A stretch of DNA of 10,000 nt from Magnetospirillum sp. (GTDB lineage: Bacteria > Pseudomonadota > Alphaproteobacteria > Rhodospirillales > Magnetospirillaceae). The notes beneath the pieces were generated by a model. That model searched no databases and was not told the origin of the DNA. It worked only from the letters and a program-made list of their open reading frames with translations. The stretch is from contig JAIWOG010000190.1 of the NCBI GenBank assembly GCA_020217035.1, forward strand, positions 1 to 10,000, read 5' to 3'. Below, one piece after another: positions 1 through 6,225 of this stretch (its first letter is position 1; each line of letters begins with the position of its first letter). The translations under genes and the position numbers were made by a program.

Positions 1-857
1 GCGAAGACGATGGGCTGGTCGGCCATCTTGGCCACCATCTCGCCGGTCAGCACGCGGGGCGCCGAAAGCCCCAGGAAGATGTCGGCGCCGCCGATGACGT
101 CATCCAGGGTCCGGGCGTCGGTTTCCTGGGCGAACACTTCCTTATAGGGGTCCATCAATTCGTTACGGCCCTTGTAGACCACGCCCTTGATGTCGGTGAC
201 CCAGATGTTCTCGCGTTTGACCCCCAAGCTGACCAACAGGTTGATGCAGGCCAGGGCGGCGGCGCCGGCGCCGGACGCCACCAGCTTGACCTTGCCGATG
301 TCCTTGCCGACGATCCTGAGCGCGTTGACCATGGCGGCGCCGACGACGATGGCGGTGCCGTGCTGGTCGTCGTGCATCACCGGGATGCCCATGCGTTCCT
401 TCAGCTTGCGCTCGACCTCGAAGCATTCGGGCGCCTTGATGTCTTCCAGGTTGATGGCGCCGAAGGTGGGCTCCATGGACGCGATGATGTCCACCAGCTT
501 GTCGGCGTCGTTCTCGGCGATTTCCATGTCGAAGACGTCGATGCCGGCGAACTTCTTGAACAGCACGCCCTTGCCTTCCATCACCGGCTTGGCGGCCAGC
601 GGGCCGATGTTGCCCAGGCCGAGGACGGCGGTGCCATTGGTGACCACGGCGACAAGGTTACCCCGCGCCGTCACTTCCGACGCGGTGTCGGCGTCGCGGA
701 CGATTTCCTCGCAGGCGGCGGCGACGCCCGGGCTGTAGGCCAGCGCCAGGTCGCGCTGGGTGCCCAGCGGCTTGGTGGGGGTGACGCTGATCTTCCCCGG
801 CGAGGGAAGGCGGTGGTATTCCAACGCGCTGTCGCGCAACTCGTCCGACATGCTCAT
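1..857 (-). CDS. maeB: NAD(P)-dependent malic enzyme, N-terminal part (gene cut by left window edge)
   Basis: The enzyme decarboxylates malate oxidatively to pyruvate, producing NAD(P)H, in the cytoplasm. The 285 visible residues cover the malic N-domain and the start of the NAD-binding domain. Recognisable pieces are AYSPGVA (residues 40-46, with the likely catalytic Tyr41), the KPVMEGK stretch ending at Lys96, the metal-binding region with ECFE and MHDDQHGTA (near 144-169), and the Rossmann glycine motif SGAGAAA (195-201) followed by TDIKG. This is the short-subunit bacterial type. Its alphaproteobacterial members often carry a C-terminal phosphotransacetylase-like domain (MaeB type), which would lie outside the window, so the subtype is inferred. 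ATG at 857 is preferred over the in-frame ATG at 851 because a GAGGG Shine-Dalgarno lies nine bases before it. The diguanylate cyclase gene lies 144 bases upstream on the same strand, so the gene probably has its own promoter. Confidence 0.93.
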   Translation of the reverse strand, partial: MSMSDELRDSALEYHRLPSPGKISVTPTKPLGTQRDLALAYSPGVAAACEEIVRDADTASEVTARGNLVAVVTNGTAVLGLGNIGPLAAKPVMEGKGVLFKKFAGIDVFDMEIAENDADKLVDIIASMEPTFGAINLEDIKAPECFEVERKLKERMGIPVMHDDQHGTAIVVGAAMVNALRIVGKDIGKVKLVASGAGAAALACINLLVSLGVKRENIWVTDIKGVVYKGRNELMDPYKEVFAQETDARTLDDVIGGADIFLGLSAPRVLTGEMVAKMADQPIVF

Positions 858-876
858 AACAAGACGCCCTCGGGTA

Positions 877-940
877 ATTTTATTTCAAGTTTCAAAAGCC
901 AAAATCGGCGGAAATCATCGCATACGCCGTTCATCGTCAA
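877..940 (-). promoter_or_regulatory. Possible promoter region of the malic enzyme gene
   Basis: The 144-base gap (858-1001) upstream of the malic enzyme start is noticeably AT-richer near the gene. On the minus strand it holds a TTGACG at 940-935 with TGATTT 17 bases downstream, and a TAAAAT at 882-877. The -35-like match is good, the paired -10 is poor, and TAAAAT has no convincing -35. The gap also holds a short hairpin (TTCGG/CCGAA, 977-990) just after the cyclase gene without a following T-run. The existence of a promoter here is plausible; the exact boxes are uncertain. Confidence 0.25.
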
Positions 941-1001
941 ACGACAAGGCCCGATCGGTGACAGAGGTGGGTAATTTTCGGAAATCCGAACCCCGATCCG
1001 A

Positions 1002-2360
1002 TCATGACGCCAGCCGGACCACGTTGCGGCCGGCGCTCTTGGCCTGATACATGGCCTGGTCGGCGCGGCGCATCAGGTCGGCCAGGCTTTCGCCGGGCAG
1101 CAAGGTCGCCACCCCCAAGGAGATGGTCAAGGCCAGTTCCGAACCGCCCGGGGTGGTCAGCGGCGTGTCGGCGATCATGGTGCGGATGCGCTCGGCCACC
1201 AGATGGGCCTGCGCGGCCGCCGTCTCGGGCAGCAAGGCGACGAATTCCTCGCCGCCCATGCGGGCCGACAGGTCCACGTCGCGCAATTGGCCGCGCCAGA
1301 TGGCCGCCACGTGTTGCAGCGCCAGGTCGCCGACATCGTGCCCCCAGCCGTCGTTGACCGCCTTGAAATGGTCGATGTCGCCGACCACCAGGGACAGCGG
1401 CGCCTCGTAACGCTGGGCCCGGCGGATTTCCTCGTCCGACCGTTCGGCGAAACGGCGGCGGTTGGGCAAGCCGGTCAGCGCGTCGGTGGCGGCCATCACC
1501 TCCAGTTCCTGGTTCCGCCGCTCGACGGCGCCGATCAGTTCGACCAGGGTGTCCGACATCTGGGTGATCTCGTCGTTGCCGTCGCGCACCACCTCGACCA
1601 CGCCGCCGCGCCAATTCAGCATGGCGCCGCGCAAGGCCAGAATGCGGTCCACCACGTGACGGCGCAGGCCCACATACATCCACACCACCGCCGCCATGGC
1701 GGCCAAGGCGCAGGCGACCACCACCGCCACCGCCTTCAACTGCGTCCGCGACGCCTGGTCGCGCTGGGTGTCGAACCGGTGCCCCGCTTCGGCGGCCAGG
1801 GCGGTGACGAAGCCGGCCATCTCGGACGACAGGTCCTGTTGCCGCAACACCAGGTTGCGCCGTCGCTGTTCCAGTTCGGACAGGCGGCTCATCACCGTCG
1901 CGTCCTTGTGGTCCATGCCTTTCAACGAGATTTCTTCTTGCGAGATGCTGGAAAGCGCGATGGCGCCATCCATCAACGAATCGCGCAGCCGTCGCAAGGC
2001 GGCGATGGACTCGGCGTCGGCGCCGACATCGACCATGGCGGCGATGTGGTCTTCCATGGCCTGATGACGTTCGGCCAGCCGATCCAGCAAGGTGCGGCGT
2101 TCCGCTTGGCTGGCGGCGGTGGACATGCGCACCGACAAGGCCGCGGCGCTGTTGGCGTCCATGGACAGGTGGACGGCGGCGCGGAAACGCGGCAGATGCA
2201 GTTCGGCCAGCACGCCGTTGTCCTGACGCGCCTGCAGCAGGCCCAGAATCGCCGCCACCGCCACCATGGCCATCAGCACCAGCACCAGAACGGCGCGGGC
2301 GACGAGGTAGCGGAAGATGCTTGACGGCATTTCCTGGGGTCTGGGGATCAGTCTGGGCAT
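1002..2360 (-). CDS. Membrane diguanylate cyclase (GGDEF) with periplasmic sensor region
   Basis: This 452-residue protein would make cyclic di-GMP from two GTP. An N-terminal membrane helix (about 16-42) is followed by a mostly helical, Arg/Glu/Gln-rich periplasmic segment (about 43-205, probably a four-helix-bundle type sensor). A second membrane helix (about 208-231), a HAMP-like/coiled linker (about 232-288) and a C-terminal GGDEF domain (289-452) complete it. The GGDEF domain starts at DALTGLPNRR (293-302) and has an intact active-site GGEEF at 369-373. RDVD at 360-363 lies exactly five residues before it and fits the inhibitory I-site, so product inhibition is expected. ATG at 2360 is chosen because GGAG lies five bases upstream and the hydrophobic helix begins soon after; an in-frame ATG at 2330 is the alternative. 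The open frame continues further upstream, but that part is antisense to the binding-protein gene and reads as a shadow. No EAL domain is present. The signal sensed is unknown. Confidence 0.93.
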   Translation of the reverse strand: MPRLIPRPQEMPSSIFRYLVARAVLVLVLMAMVAVAAILGLLQARQDNGVLAELHLPRFRAAVHLSMDANSAAALSVRMSTAASQAERRTLLDRLAERHQAMEDHIAAMVDVGADAESIAALRRLRDSLMDGAIALSSISQEEISLKGMDHKDATVMSRLSELEQRRRNLVLRQQDLSSEMAGFVTALAAEAGHRFDTQRDQASRTQLKAVAVVVACALAAMAAVVWMYVGLRRHVVDRILALRGAMLNWRGGVVEVVRDGNDEITQMSDTLVELIGAVERRNQELEVMAATDALTGLPNRRRFAERSDEEIRRAQRYEAPLSLVVGDIDHFKAVNDGWGHDVGDLALQHVAAIWRGQLRDVDLSARMGGEEFVALLPETAAAQAHLVAERIRTMIADTPLTTPGGSELALTISLGVATLLPGESLADLMRRADQAMYQAKSAGRNVVRLAS

Positions 2361-2389
2361 TGTCACTCCGTCCGCCGATACCCTAGTAT
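2360..2389 (+). promoter_or_regulatory. Putative promoter of the amino-acid binding protein gene
   Basis: TTGTCA (2360-2365) and TAGTAT (2384-2389) are separated by 18 bases and match the sigma-70 consensus at five and four of six positions. Transcription would start near 2396, about 20 bases before the start codon. The -35 box overlaps the start codon of the divergent cyclase gene, so both promoters must sit within or very near the 57-base spacer. A short inverted repeat (ATAC/GTAT, 2378-2389) lies over the -10 box. Assigned by eye only. Confidence 0.4.
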
Positions 2390-2417
2390 GAGCCGACAAG
2401 AAGCGAAAGAGGCACGG

Positions 2418-3419
2418 ATGGTGAAACGGATCGTCTTGGGCGCTTTGGCCGCCTTGATTCTGGGGCTTGGCCCCCTTCCGGCCCAGGCCGGTGCCGTCCT
2501 TGACCGGGTCAAGGCCCGGGGCAAGGTGGTGTGCGGCGTCGACCAGACCCCGGGCTTCGGTGGCTTCGACGATCGCGGCACCCCGATGGGGCTCGAGGTC
2601 GACTTGTGCCGGGCCGTCGCCGCCGCCGTGCTGGGCGACCCGGCGGCCATCCAGGTGCAGCGCGTCACCACCAAGTACAAGTTCGCCGCCCTGGCCGATG
2701 GCGAGTTGGACATCGCCTTCGGCATGACCACCTGGACCTTCGAGCGCGACACCGGCCAAGGCGCCAGCTTTCCCGTCGTGTCGTTCTATGACGGCCAAGG
2801 CTTCATGAAATGGGCGGACGAGACCAACCCGTGGGCGCCTACCAGCACCATCTGCGTGCAAAGCGGCACCACCTCGGCCGCCAACCTGAACGAATATCTG
2901 GCCCGGCGTCAAAGCAAGGCCAAGATCCTGGCCCTGTCGTCCAGCGAGGAAAAGCTGAACGCCTTCGCCGAGCGGCGTTGTTCGGTGGTCACCGGCGACA
3001 GCACCGAACTGGCCGCCCAGCGCAGCCGCCGCACCGCCATGACGCACACCTGGGAACTGCTGGACACCGTCATCTCGCGCGAGCCGCTGGGGCCGGCCAT
3101 CGCCAGCGGCGATCCGGAATGGTTCGCGCTGGTGCGCTGGTCGCTGCTGGTCCCCATCATCGCCGAGGCCCGGGGCCTGGGCAGGATGAACATCGACACC
3201 GCGCCCTCCACCGACGGCGAGATGCGGCGGCTGAAGGGCGAGGAACCGGGATTCGGCGCCACCTTGCGGCTGGACCCGGCCTGGGCGCGGCGCATCGTCG
3301 CCAGCGTCGGCAATTACGGCGAGATGTTCGCCCGTCATCTGGCTCCCTTGGGTATCGGGCGGGGTCAGAATGCGCTGTGGACCGATGGTGGCCTGCTGTA
3401 CGCGCCGCCGTTGCGCTAG
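2418..3419 (+). CDS. Periplasmic amino-acid ABC transporter substrate-binding protein, AapJ-like
   Basis: This 333-residue protein resembles AapJ, the binding protein of the general L-amino acid transporter. It has a signal peptide (1-24, cleavage likely after AQA) and then the family's hallmark blocks: LDRVKARGKVVCGV (28-41), TTWTFERDTG (104-113), FYDGQGFM (123-130), CVQSGTT (146-152), EPLGPAI (222-228), VGNYGEMF (297-304) and the C-terminal NALWTDGGLLYAPP (318-331). Length is normal for the family (about 340). Four cysteines (39, 64, 146, 188) may form disulfides. Where AapJ proteins, as I recall them, read SRN before TTWT, this protein reads FGM, so ligand preference may differ. ATG at 2418 follows AAGAGG with five bases spacing and puts the signal peptide at the N-terminus; an in-frame ATG at 2388 would add ten charged residues and has no good ribosome site. 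No permease or ATPase gene lies beside it: a tRNA follows and a divergent diguanylate cyclase precedes. It may serve a transporter elsewhere or act in sensing. Confidence 0.93.
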   Translation: MVKRIVLGALAALILGLGPLPAQAGAVLDRVKARGKVVCGVDQTPGFGGFDDRGTPMGLEVDLCRAVAAAVLGDPAAIQVQRVTTKYKFAALADGELDIAFGMTTWTFERDTGQGASFPVVSFYDGQGFMKWADETNPWAPTSTICVQSGTTSAANLNEYLARRQSKAKILALSSSEEKLNAFAERRCSVVTGDSTELAAQRSRRTAMTHTWELLDTVISREPLGPAIASGDPEWFALVRWSLLVPIIAEARGLGRMNIDTAPSTDGEMRRLKGEEPGFGATLRLDPAWARRIVASVGNYGEMFARHLAPLGIGRGQNALWTDGGLLYAPPLR

Positions 3420-3454
3420 GCGCGAACTTGGCGCGAGGCGCTGCCCGTGGCGGG

Positions 3455-3479
3455 CCGGCTCAGACGCCGCCGGGCTTTT
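3455..3479 (+). terminator. Weak candidate terminator after the binding-protein gene
   Basis: A five-base GC stem CCGGC (3455-3459) with GCCGG (3469-3473) is followed after two bases by TTTT (3476-3479). The loop is long (nine bases) and other pairings are possible in this GC-rich stretch, including GCCCG/CGGGC at 3443-3455. The strong hairpin at 3489-3520 can serve as backup, because it also has a T-run on this strand. Confidence 0.25.
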
Positions 3480-3488
3480 AAGGAAACA

Positions 3489-3520
3489 AAAAACCCGCTG
3501 TCCGAAGACAGCGGGTTTTT
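3489..3520 (-). terminator. Strong intrinsic terminator of the tRNA-Leu gene, usable from both sides
   Basis: A perfect 14-base inverted repeat (3489-3502 with 3507-3520) encloses a four-base loop. The GC core is ACCCGCTGTC and the ends are A and T runs, so either strand gives a hairpin followed by a U-tract. Read on the minus strand the loop is TTCG closed by a C-G pair, the exceptionally stable C(UUCG)G tetraloop, and the downstream tract is TTTTTTGTTT. It begins only two bases after the CCA end of the tRNA-Leu, so its main job is probably to end that transcript. Transcripts arriving from the binding-protein gene on the plus strand would meet a CGAA loop and a TTTTT tract. Confidence 0.88.
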
Positions 3521-3522
3521 GT

Positions 3523-3607
3523 TGGTGCGACCAGGGAGACTCGAACTCCCACGACTTGCGTCACACGCACCTCAAGCGTGCGCGTCTACCAGTTCCGCCA
3601 TGGTCGC
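3523..3607 (-). tRNA. tRNA-Leu (anticodon GAG)
   Basis: The sequence folds into a complete class II tRNA of 85 bases. The acceptor stem is GCGACCA/TGGTCGC (seven pairs) and the D-arm GCGGAACTGGTAGACGC is typical of leucine tRNAs. The anticodon stem is CACGC/GCGTG with loop TTGAGGT, which places GAG at positions 34-36 (window bases 3573-3571). There is a long variable arm of about 13 bases and a T-arm GGGAG-TTCGAGT-CTCCC. The discriminator is A73, as required by LeuRS, and the CCA end is encoded (3525-3523). It reads CUC and CUU codons. A strong terminator follows immediately. Confidence 0.97.
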
Positions 3608-3650
3608 ACGCTGGTAGATCCCTGAAAGCGCTTGCCAACAGGGAGAGAGG

Positions 3651-3679
3651 GGAATACCAAATCGCCCCTGGTTAATCAA
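3651..3679 (-). promoter_or_regulatory. Possible promoter of tRNA-Leu
   Basis: On the minus strand TTGATT (3679-3674) is followed after 17 bases by TATTCC (3656-3651), which would start transcription about 38 bases before the mature 5' end. The matches to consensus are only moderate. The region is shared with the divergent lipB gene, which starts at 3704. Confidence 0.28.
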
Positions 3680-3703
3680 GCGGACTTTCCCAAGGTGCAG
3701 CCC

Positions 3704-4339
3704 ATGGAATGGCGGATCTCCGACCAGCCCGTCCCCTATCCCGAAGCCCTGGCCTTCATGGAGGAGCGCGTCGCCGCCATCCGCGCCGGCCAAGCGCCGG
3801 AATGCGTGTGGCTGCTGGAACACCCCCCTCTTTACACCGCCGGCACCAGCGCCGACCCCCAGGACCTGCTGGAGCCCGACCGTTTTCCCGTCTACCAGAC
3901 CGGGCGTGGCGGCCAATACACCTATCACGGTCCCGGCCAGCGGGTGGCCTATGTGATGCTGGATCTGAAGGCGCGGGGCGGCGACGTGCGCGGCTATGTG
4001 CGCGACCTGGAGGAATGGGTGATCCGCACGCTGGAAACCTTCCAGGTCAAGGGCGAACTGCGCGACGGCCGCGTCGGCATCTGGGTCAACCGCGGCATGG
4101 GCCGCGAGGACAAGATCGCCGCCATCGGCGTCCGCATCCGCCACTGGGTCACCTTCCACGGCATCGCGCTGAACGTCGAACCCGACCTGTCGCATTTCAG
4201 CGGCATCGTGCCGTGCGGCATCAGCCAGCACGGGGTGACGTCGCTGTGGGATCTGGGGCTGACGCCGACCATGGAAGAAGTCGATTGCGCCTTGATGGCC
4301 ACTTGGCCCGAGGTGTTCGGCGGGGACAGCCCCGCCTAG
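3704..4339 (+). CDS. lipB: Octanoyl-[acyl-carrier-protein]:protein N-octanoyltransferase LipB
   Basis: LipB moves the octanoyl chain from octanoyl-ACP to the lipoyl domains of 2-oxoacid dehydrogenases and the glycine cleavage H protein; LipA then inserts the sulfurs. All family marks are visible in the 211-residue protein: [12 protein letters not shown] at 68-79 (substrate pocket), Lys137 in [10 protein letters not shown] (the catalytic lysine) and Cys171 in [11 protein letters not shown] (the catalytic cysteine that carries the octanoyl thioester). Length is normal. ATG at 3704 is chosen because AAGG lies eight bases upstream and homologues begin near this point. The open frame extends to a TTG at 3632, but the extra 24 residues look non-coding and run towards the tRNA promoter. 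lipA is not in the window. The gene converges with thyX, with only 24 bases between their stop codons. Confidence 0.96.
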   Translation: MEWRISDQPVPYPEALAFMEERVAAIRAGQAPECVWLLEHPPLYTAGTSADPQDLLEPDRFPVYQTGRGGQYTYHGPGQRVAYVMLDLKARGGDVRGYVRDLEEWVIRTLETFQVKGELRDGRVGIWVNRGMGREDKIAAIGVRIRHWVTFHGIALNVEPDLSHFSGIVPCGISQHGVTSLWDLGLTPTMEEVDCALMATWPEVFGGDSPA

Positions 4340-4363
4340 GGCATCCTGTCGATCAAGCGGCGA

Positions 4364-5299
4364 TCAGCAGCCGAAACGGTTTTGGAACTCGCGAATTTCC
4401 CGCTTGGTCATGCCATAACGTTCGGCGTCGGCGATGGTCGCCTTGCCGGCCAGCAGGTCGCGCAACAGGGCGATTTCCATGCGCGACACCCGTCCGGCTT
4501 CCAACTGGTAGTCGCGGAACGCCTCGGTGGTCACCGGCACCCAATCGGCCATGACCTCCAGCATCTTTTCCGCGTAGACGCGGATTTCGTACTGGGCATG
4601 CGGGTCGGCCCGCAGGCGCAGGAAATGCATCAGGTTGTGCAAATTGGTCTGCCAGTACATCTGGGTATAGGTGGACAAGGGCAGGCCGATGCGGGCCAGT
4701 TCGCGGGCGATGCCGTCGGCGCCCTCGTCGATGACGTTGCCCTCTTCGTCGGCGTTCAGCAGCTTGTGATAGGTGGCGAAGTTGCGAAGGGCGTCTTCGC
4801 GCAGGATGCGCAGCACCTCGGCCGATTGTTCGGCGGTCAGCGCGTCGCCGCGGCCTTGCTTGTTGTCCTTGGACTGCACCGCCAGCAATTCGGGGGCGGG
4901 CATGTAGAATTCGTCCGGCAGGATGGAATAGCGGGCCGAATATTCGTTCAAGGACGCGGTGCGGTGGCGCACCCATTGGCGCATGACGAAGATGGGCAGC
5001 TTGACGTGCAGCTTGATGACGCAGCCTTCGAACGGGCTGGTATGCTGGTGGCGCATCAGGTAGCGCAGCAGCGCCCGGTCGTCGGACAAGCCCTTGGTGC
5101 CCTTGCCATAGCTCATGCGGGCCATCTGCAGGATGGACAAATCGTCGCCCATGTAATCCTTGACGGCGACGAAGCCGTGATCCAGCACCGGGTGATAGAC
5201 GTTGACATGCGCTTCCATGCCCTCGGCCACCGGACGGAAGGTGGTGGCGGTCTCGCGCAGCGGCGCGTCGGGACGGTCGGGCTGGGGCTTGTCGGACAT
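4364..5299 (-). CDS. thyX: Flavin-dependent thymidylate synthase ThyX
   Basis: ThyX methylates dUMP to dTMP using methylene-tetrahydrofolate, with FAD and NADPH as reductant. The ThyX signature RHRTASLNEYSARY is complete at 111-124. Supporting conserved blocks are LMRHQHTSPFE (81-91), the FAD/dUMP-binding LARIGLPLSTYTQMYWQTNL region (201-220) and HNLMHFLRLR (221-230). The 311-residue length fits the longer alphaproteobacterial form. Start ATG 5299 follows CGGAGAAG with suitable spacing. An in-frame ATG at 5326 would overlap the ratA stop codon and has no good ribosome site. The gene is last in a same-strand run of cNMP-binding protein, ratA and thyX, with 16 bases after the ratA stop, so co-transcription is likely. 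ThyX presence suggests that the organism may lack ThyA, which cannot be checked here. Confidence 0.97.
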   Translation of the reverse strand: MSDKPQPDRPDAPLRETATTFRPVAEGMEAHVNVYHPVLDHGFVAVKDYMGDDLSILQMARMSYGKGTKGLSDDRALLRYLMRHQHTSPFEGCVIKLHVKLPIFVMRQWVRHRTASLNEYSARYSILPDEFYMPAPELLAVQSKDNKQGRGDALTAEQSAEVLRILREDALRNFATYHKLLNADEEGNVIDEGADGIARELARIGLPLSTYTQMYWQTNLHNLMHFLRLRADPHAQYEIRVYAEKMLEVMADWVPVTTEAFRDYQLEAGRVSRMEIALLRDLLAGKATIADAERYGMTKREIREFQNRFGC

Positions 5300-5315
5300 G
5301 GTCTTCTCCGGCTGA

Positions 5316-5741
5316 TCAGGCGCCATGCAGGGCTTCAACCCTTTGGCGGAACTGGCTGACGATGCGGCGCTCCACCTCGGGCATGGCGAAAACCGCCAGA
5401 CCTTGCAACAAAGGAGACCGCAAAGCAATGCTGTAGTCGGCTTCGACATGGCCGTCGGCGAAGCGCCAGTCCAGTCGGAAGCTTCTGAACGGACCGTCGT
5501 CGCTGGTGATGCTCAGCGCCCGGGGTTCGTCCGCCTCGGCGCGGGTGACGAAGCGCATGTCCACCGGGCCGGCGCCGAAATGATTGTCCACCCGGCGCAC
5601 GGCTCCGTCGGCGGCCAGCACCCGGGCCGACCGGCACCAGGGGATGAACCGCGGATAGCTTTCGATGTCGGAAGCGATGGCGAACAATTGCGACGCGGCC
5701 AAGCCGGGAAAGTCGGCGGCGAACCGCCCCCTCAACGCCAT
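5316..5741 (-). CDS. RatA / COQ10-like START-domain protein
   Basis: This 141-residue protein is a single polyketide cyclase/START (SRPBCC) domain of the RatA-COQ10 group. The typical opening is visible (FAIASDIESYPRFIPWCRSARV, split as FAIASDIESYPRF at 20-32 and IPWCRSARV at 33-41), followed by alternating beta strands and the long amphipathic C-terminal helix (about 118-138). Mitochondrial and alphaproteobacterial members bind coenzyme Q or related lipids and aid respiration. E. coli RatA has been described as inhibiting 70S ribosome assembly, but toxin function should not be assumed from the name. The start ATG lies two bases after the stop of the cNMP-binding gene with no clear ribosome site of its own, suggesting translational coupling. 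thyX follows after 16 bases. Confidence 0.88.
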   Translation of the reverse strand: MALRGRFAADFPGLAASQLFAIASDIESYPRFIPWCRSARVLAADGAVRRVDNHFGAGPVDMRFVTRAEADEPRALSITSDDGPFRSFRLDWRFADGHVEADYSIALRSPLLQGLAVFAMPEVERRIVSQFRQRVEALHGA

Positions 5742-5743
5742 GG

Positions 5744-6094
5744 TCAGCGGGTCAGGTTGCGGATGTTGCGCACGAAGATGTTCAGCAGGCCGCGGATGAA
5801 GGGGTCGGACTTGGCCAGTTTCTCGCGGAAGGCGTCGCGGCTGATGATCACCACCGACACGTCGGTCACCGCCTTGGCGGTGGCCATGCGCGGCTGGTCG
5901 TCGACCAGCGCCATCTCGCCGAACAGTTCGCCCTTGCCGAGCGTCGCCAAGACCAGGCCATGTTTGGAAATCTCGATGGAGCCATCCTGGATCAGGTAGG
6001 CCCGGTCCCCGGAATCCCCTTCGCCGAAAACCTTCTGTCCAGCATAGAACACCTTGCGTTCAAGGACTTTGCCTTTTTCCATCGCTACCCCCAT
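5744..6094 (-). CDS. Stand-alone cyclic nucleotide-binding domain protein
   Basis: The 116-residue protein consists of little more than one CRP/PKA-type cNMP-binding beta-barrel plus a C-terminal helix. The phosphate-binding cassette is visible: GELFGEMALVDDQPRMATAKA, split as GELFGEMAL (55-63) and DDQPRMATA (65-73). Glu60 would contact the ribose and Arg69 the cyclic phosphate, so ligand binding looks intact. There is no DNA-binding helix-turn-helix, channel, kinase or transporter domain. It may act by protein-protein contact; its partner is unknown. Start ATG 6094 follows a strong AAGGAGG (6104-6098), though only three bases separate them. An in-frame ATG at 6082 would be 15 bases away. The leader can pair CTCC with GGAG over the ribosome site (four base pairs), a weak hint of translational control. 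It is the first gene of the run leading to ratA and thyX. Confidence 0.87.
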   Translation of the reverse strand: MGVAMEKGKVLERKVFYAGQKVFGEGDSGDRAYLIQDGSIEISKHGLVLATLGKGELFGEMALVDDQPRMATAKAVTDVSVVIISRDAFREKLAKSDPFIRGLLNIFVRNIRNLTR

Positions 6095-6112
6095 CGGCCT
6101 CCTTTCTTGGAG

Positions 6113-6139
6113 ATTATGTACTGTGCGCGAGGATGTCAC
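6113..6139 (-). promoter_or_regulatory. Possible promoter of the cNMP-binding/ratA/thyX operon
   Basis: On the minus strand GTGACA (6139-6134) and CATAAT (6118-6113) each match the sigma-70 boxes at five of six positions. They are only 15 bases apart, shorter than usual. Transcription would start close to the strong AAGGAGG ribosome site, giving a very short leader. The 131-base divergent spacer (6095-6225) must also hold the promoter of the plus-strand DUF2786-like gene, for which I see no convincing boxes. Confidence 0.3.
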
Positions 6140-6225
6140 CCCCTGTCGAGGGATTAATTCTTCCAGCGGATCGACTTTCACACGTGCCTCGGCTTACACT
6201 TTCGCGACGACGCAAGAGGTGGGGC

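Noticed and set aside
187..974. Plus-strand open frames of about 183-204 codons at the left edge.
   Set aside because: Antisense to the malic enzyme, whose frame is continuous from 857 to the window edge with clear conserved motifs.
977..990. Hairpin TTCGG/CCGAA downstream of the cyclase gene, considered as a terminator.
   Set aside because: Only five base pairs and no following U-tract on the minus strand.
1203..2324. Long plus-strand open frame (373 codons), His/Gln/Gly-rich.
   Set aside because: Antisense shadow of the GGDEF gene caused by high GC at third positions; the composition is not protein-like.
2361..3338. Upstream extension of the cyclase reading frame on the minus strand (about 326 extra residues).
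   Set aside because: It is antisense to the well-supported binding-protein gene, has no membrane or domain features, and a good ribosome site and membrane helix define the start at 2360.
4382..5359. Long plus-strand open frame (325 codons) opposite thyX.
   Set aside because: Shadow frame; thyX carries the complete family signature on the other strand.
5316..6094. RatA with its upstream neighbour as a toxin-antitoxin module.
   Set aside because: The RatA name comes from an E. coli observation. The neighbour is a cNMP-binding protein, not an antitoxin family, and the START-domain protein more likely has a housekeeping COQ10-like role.
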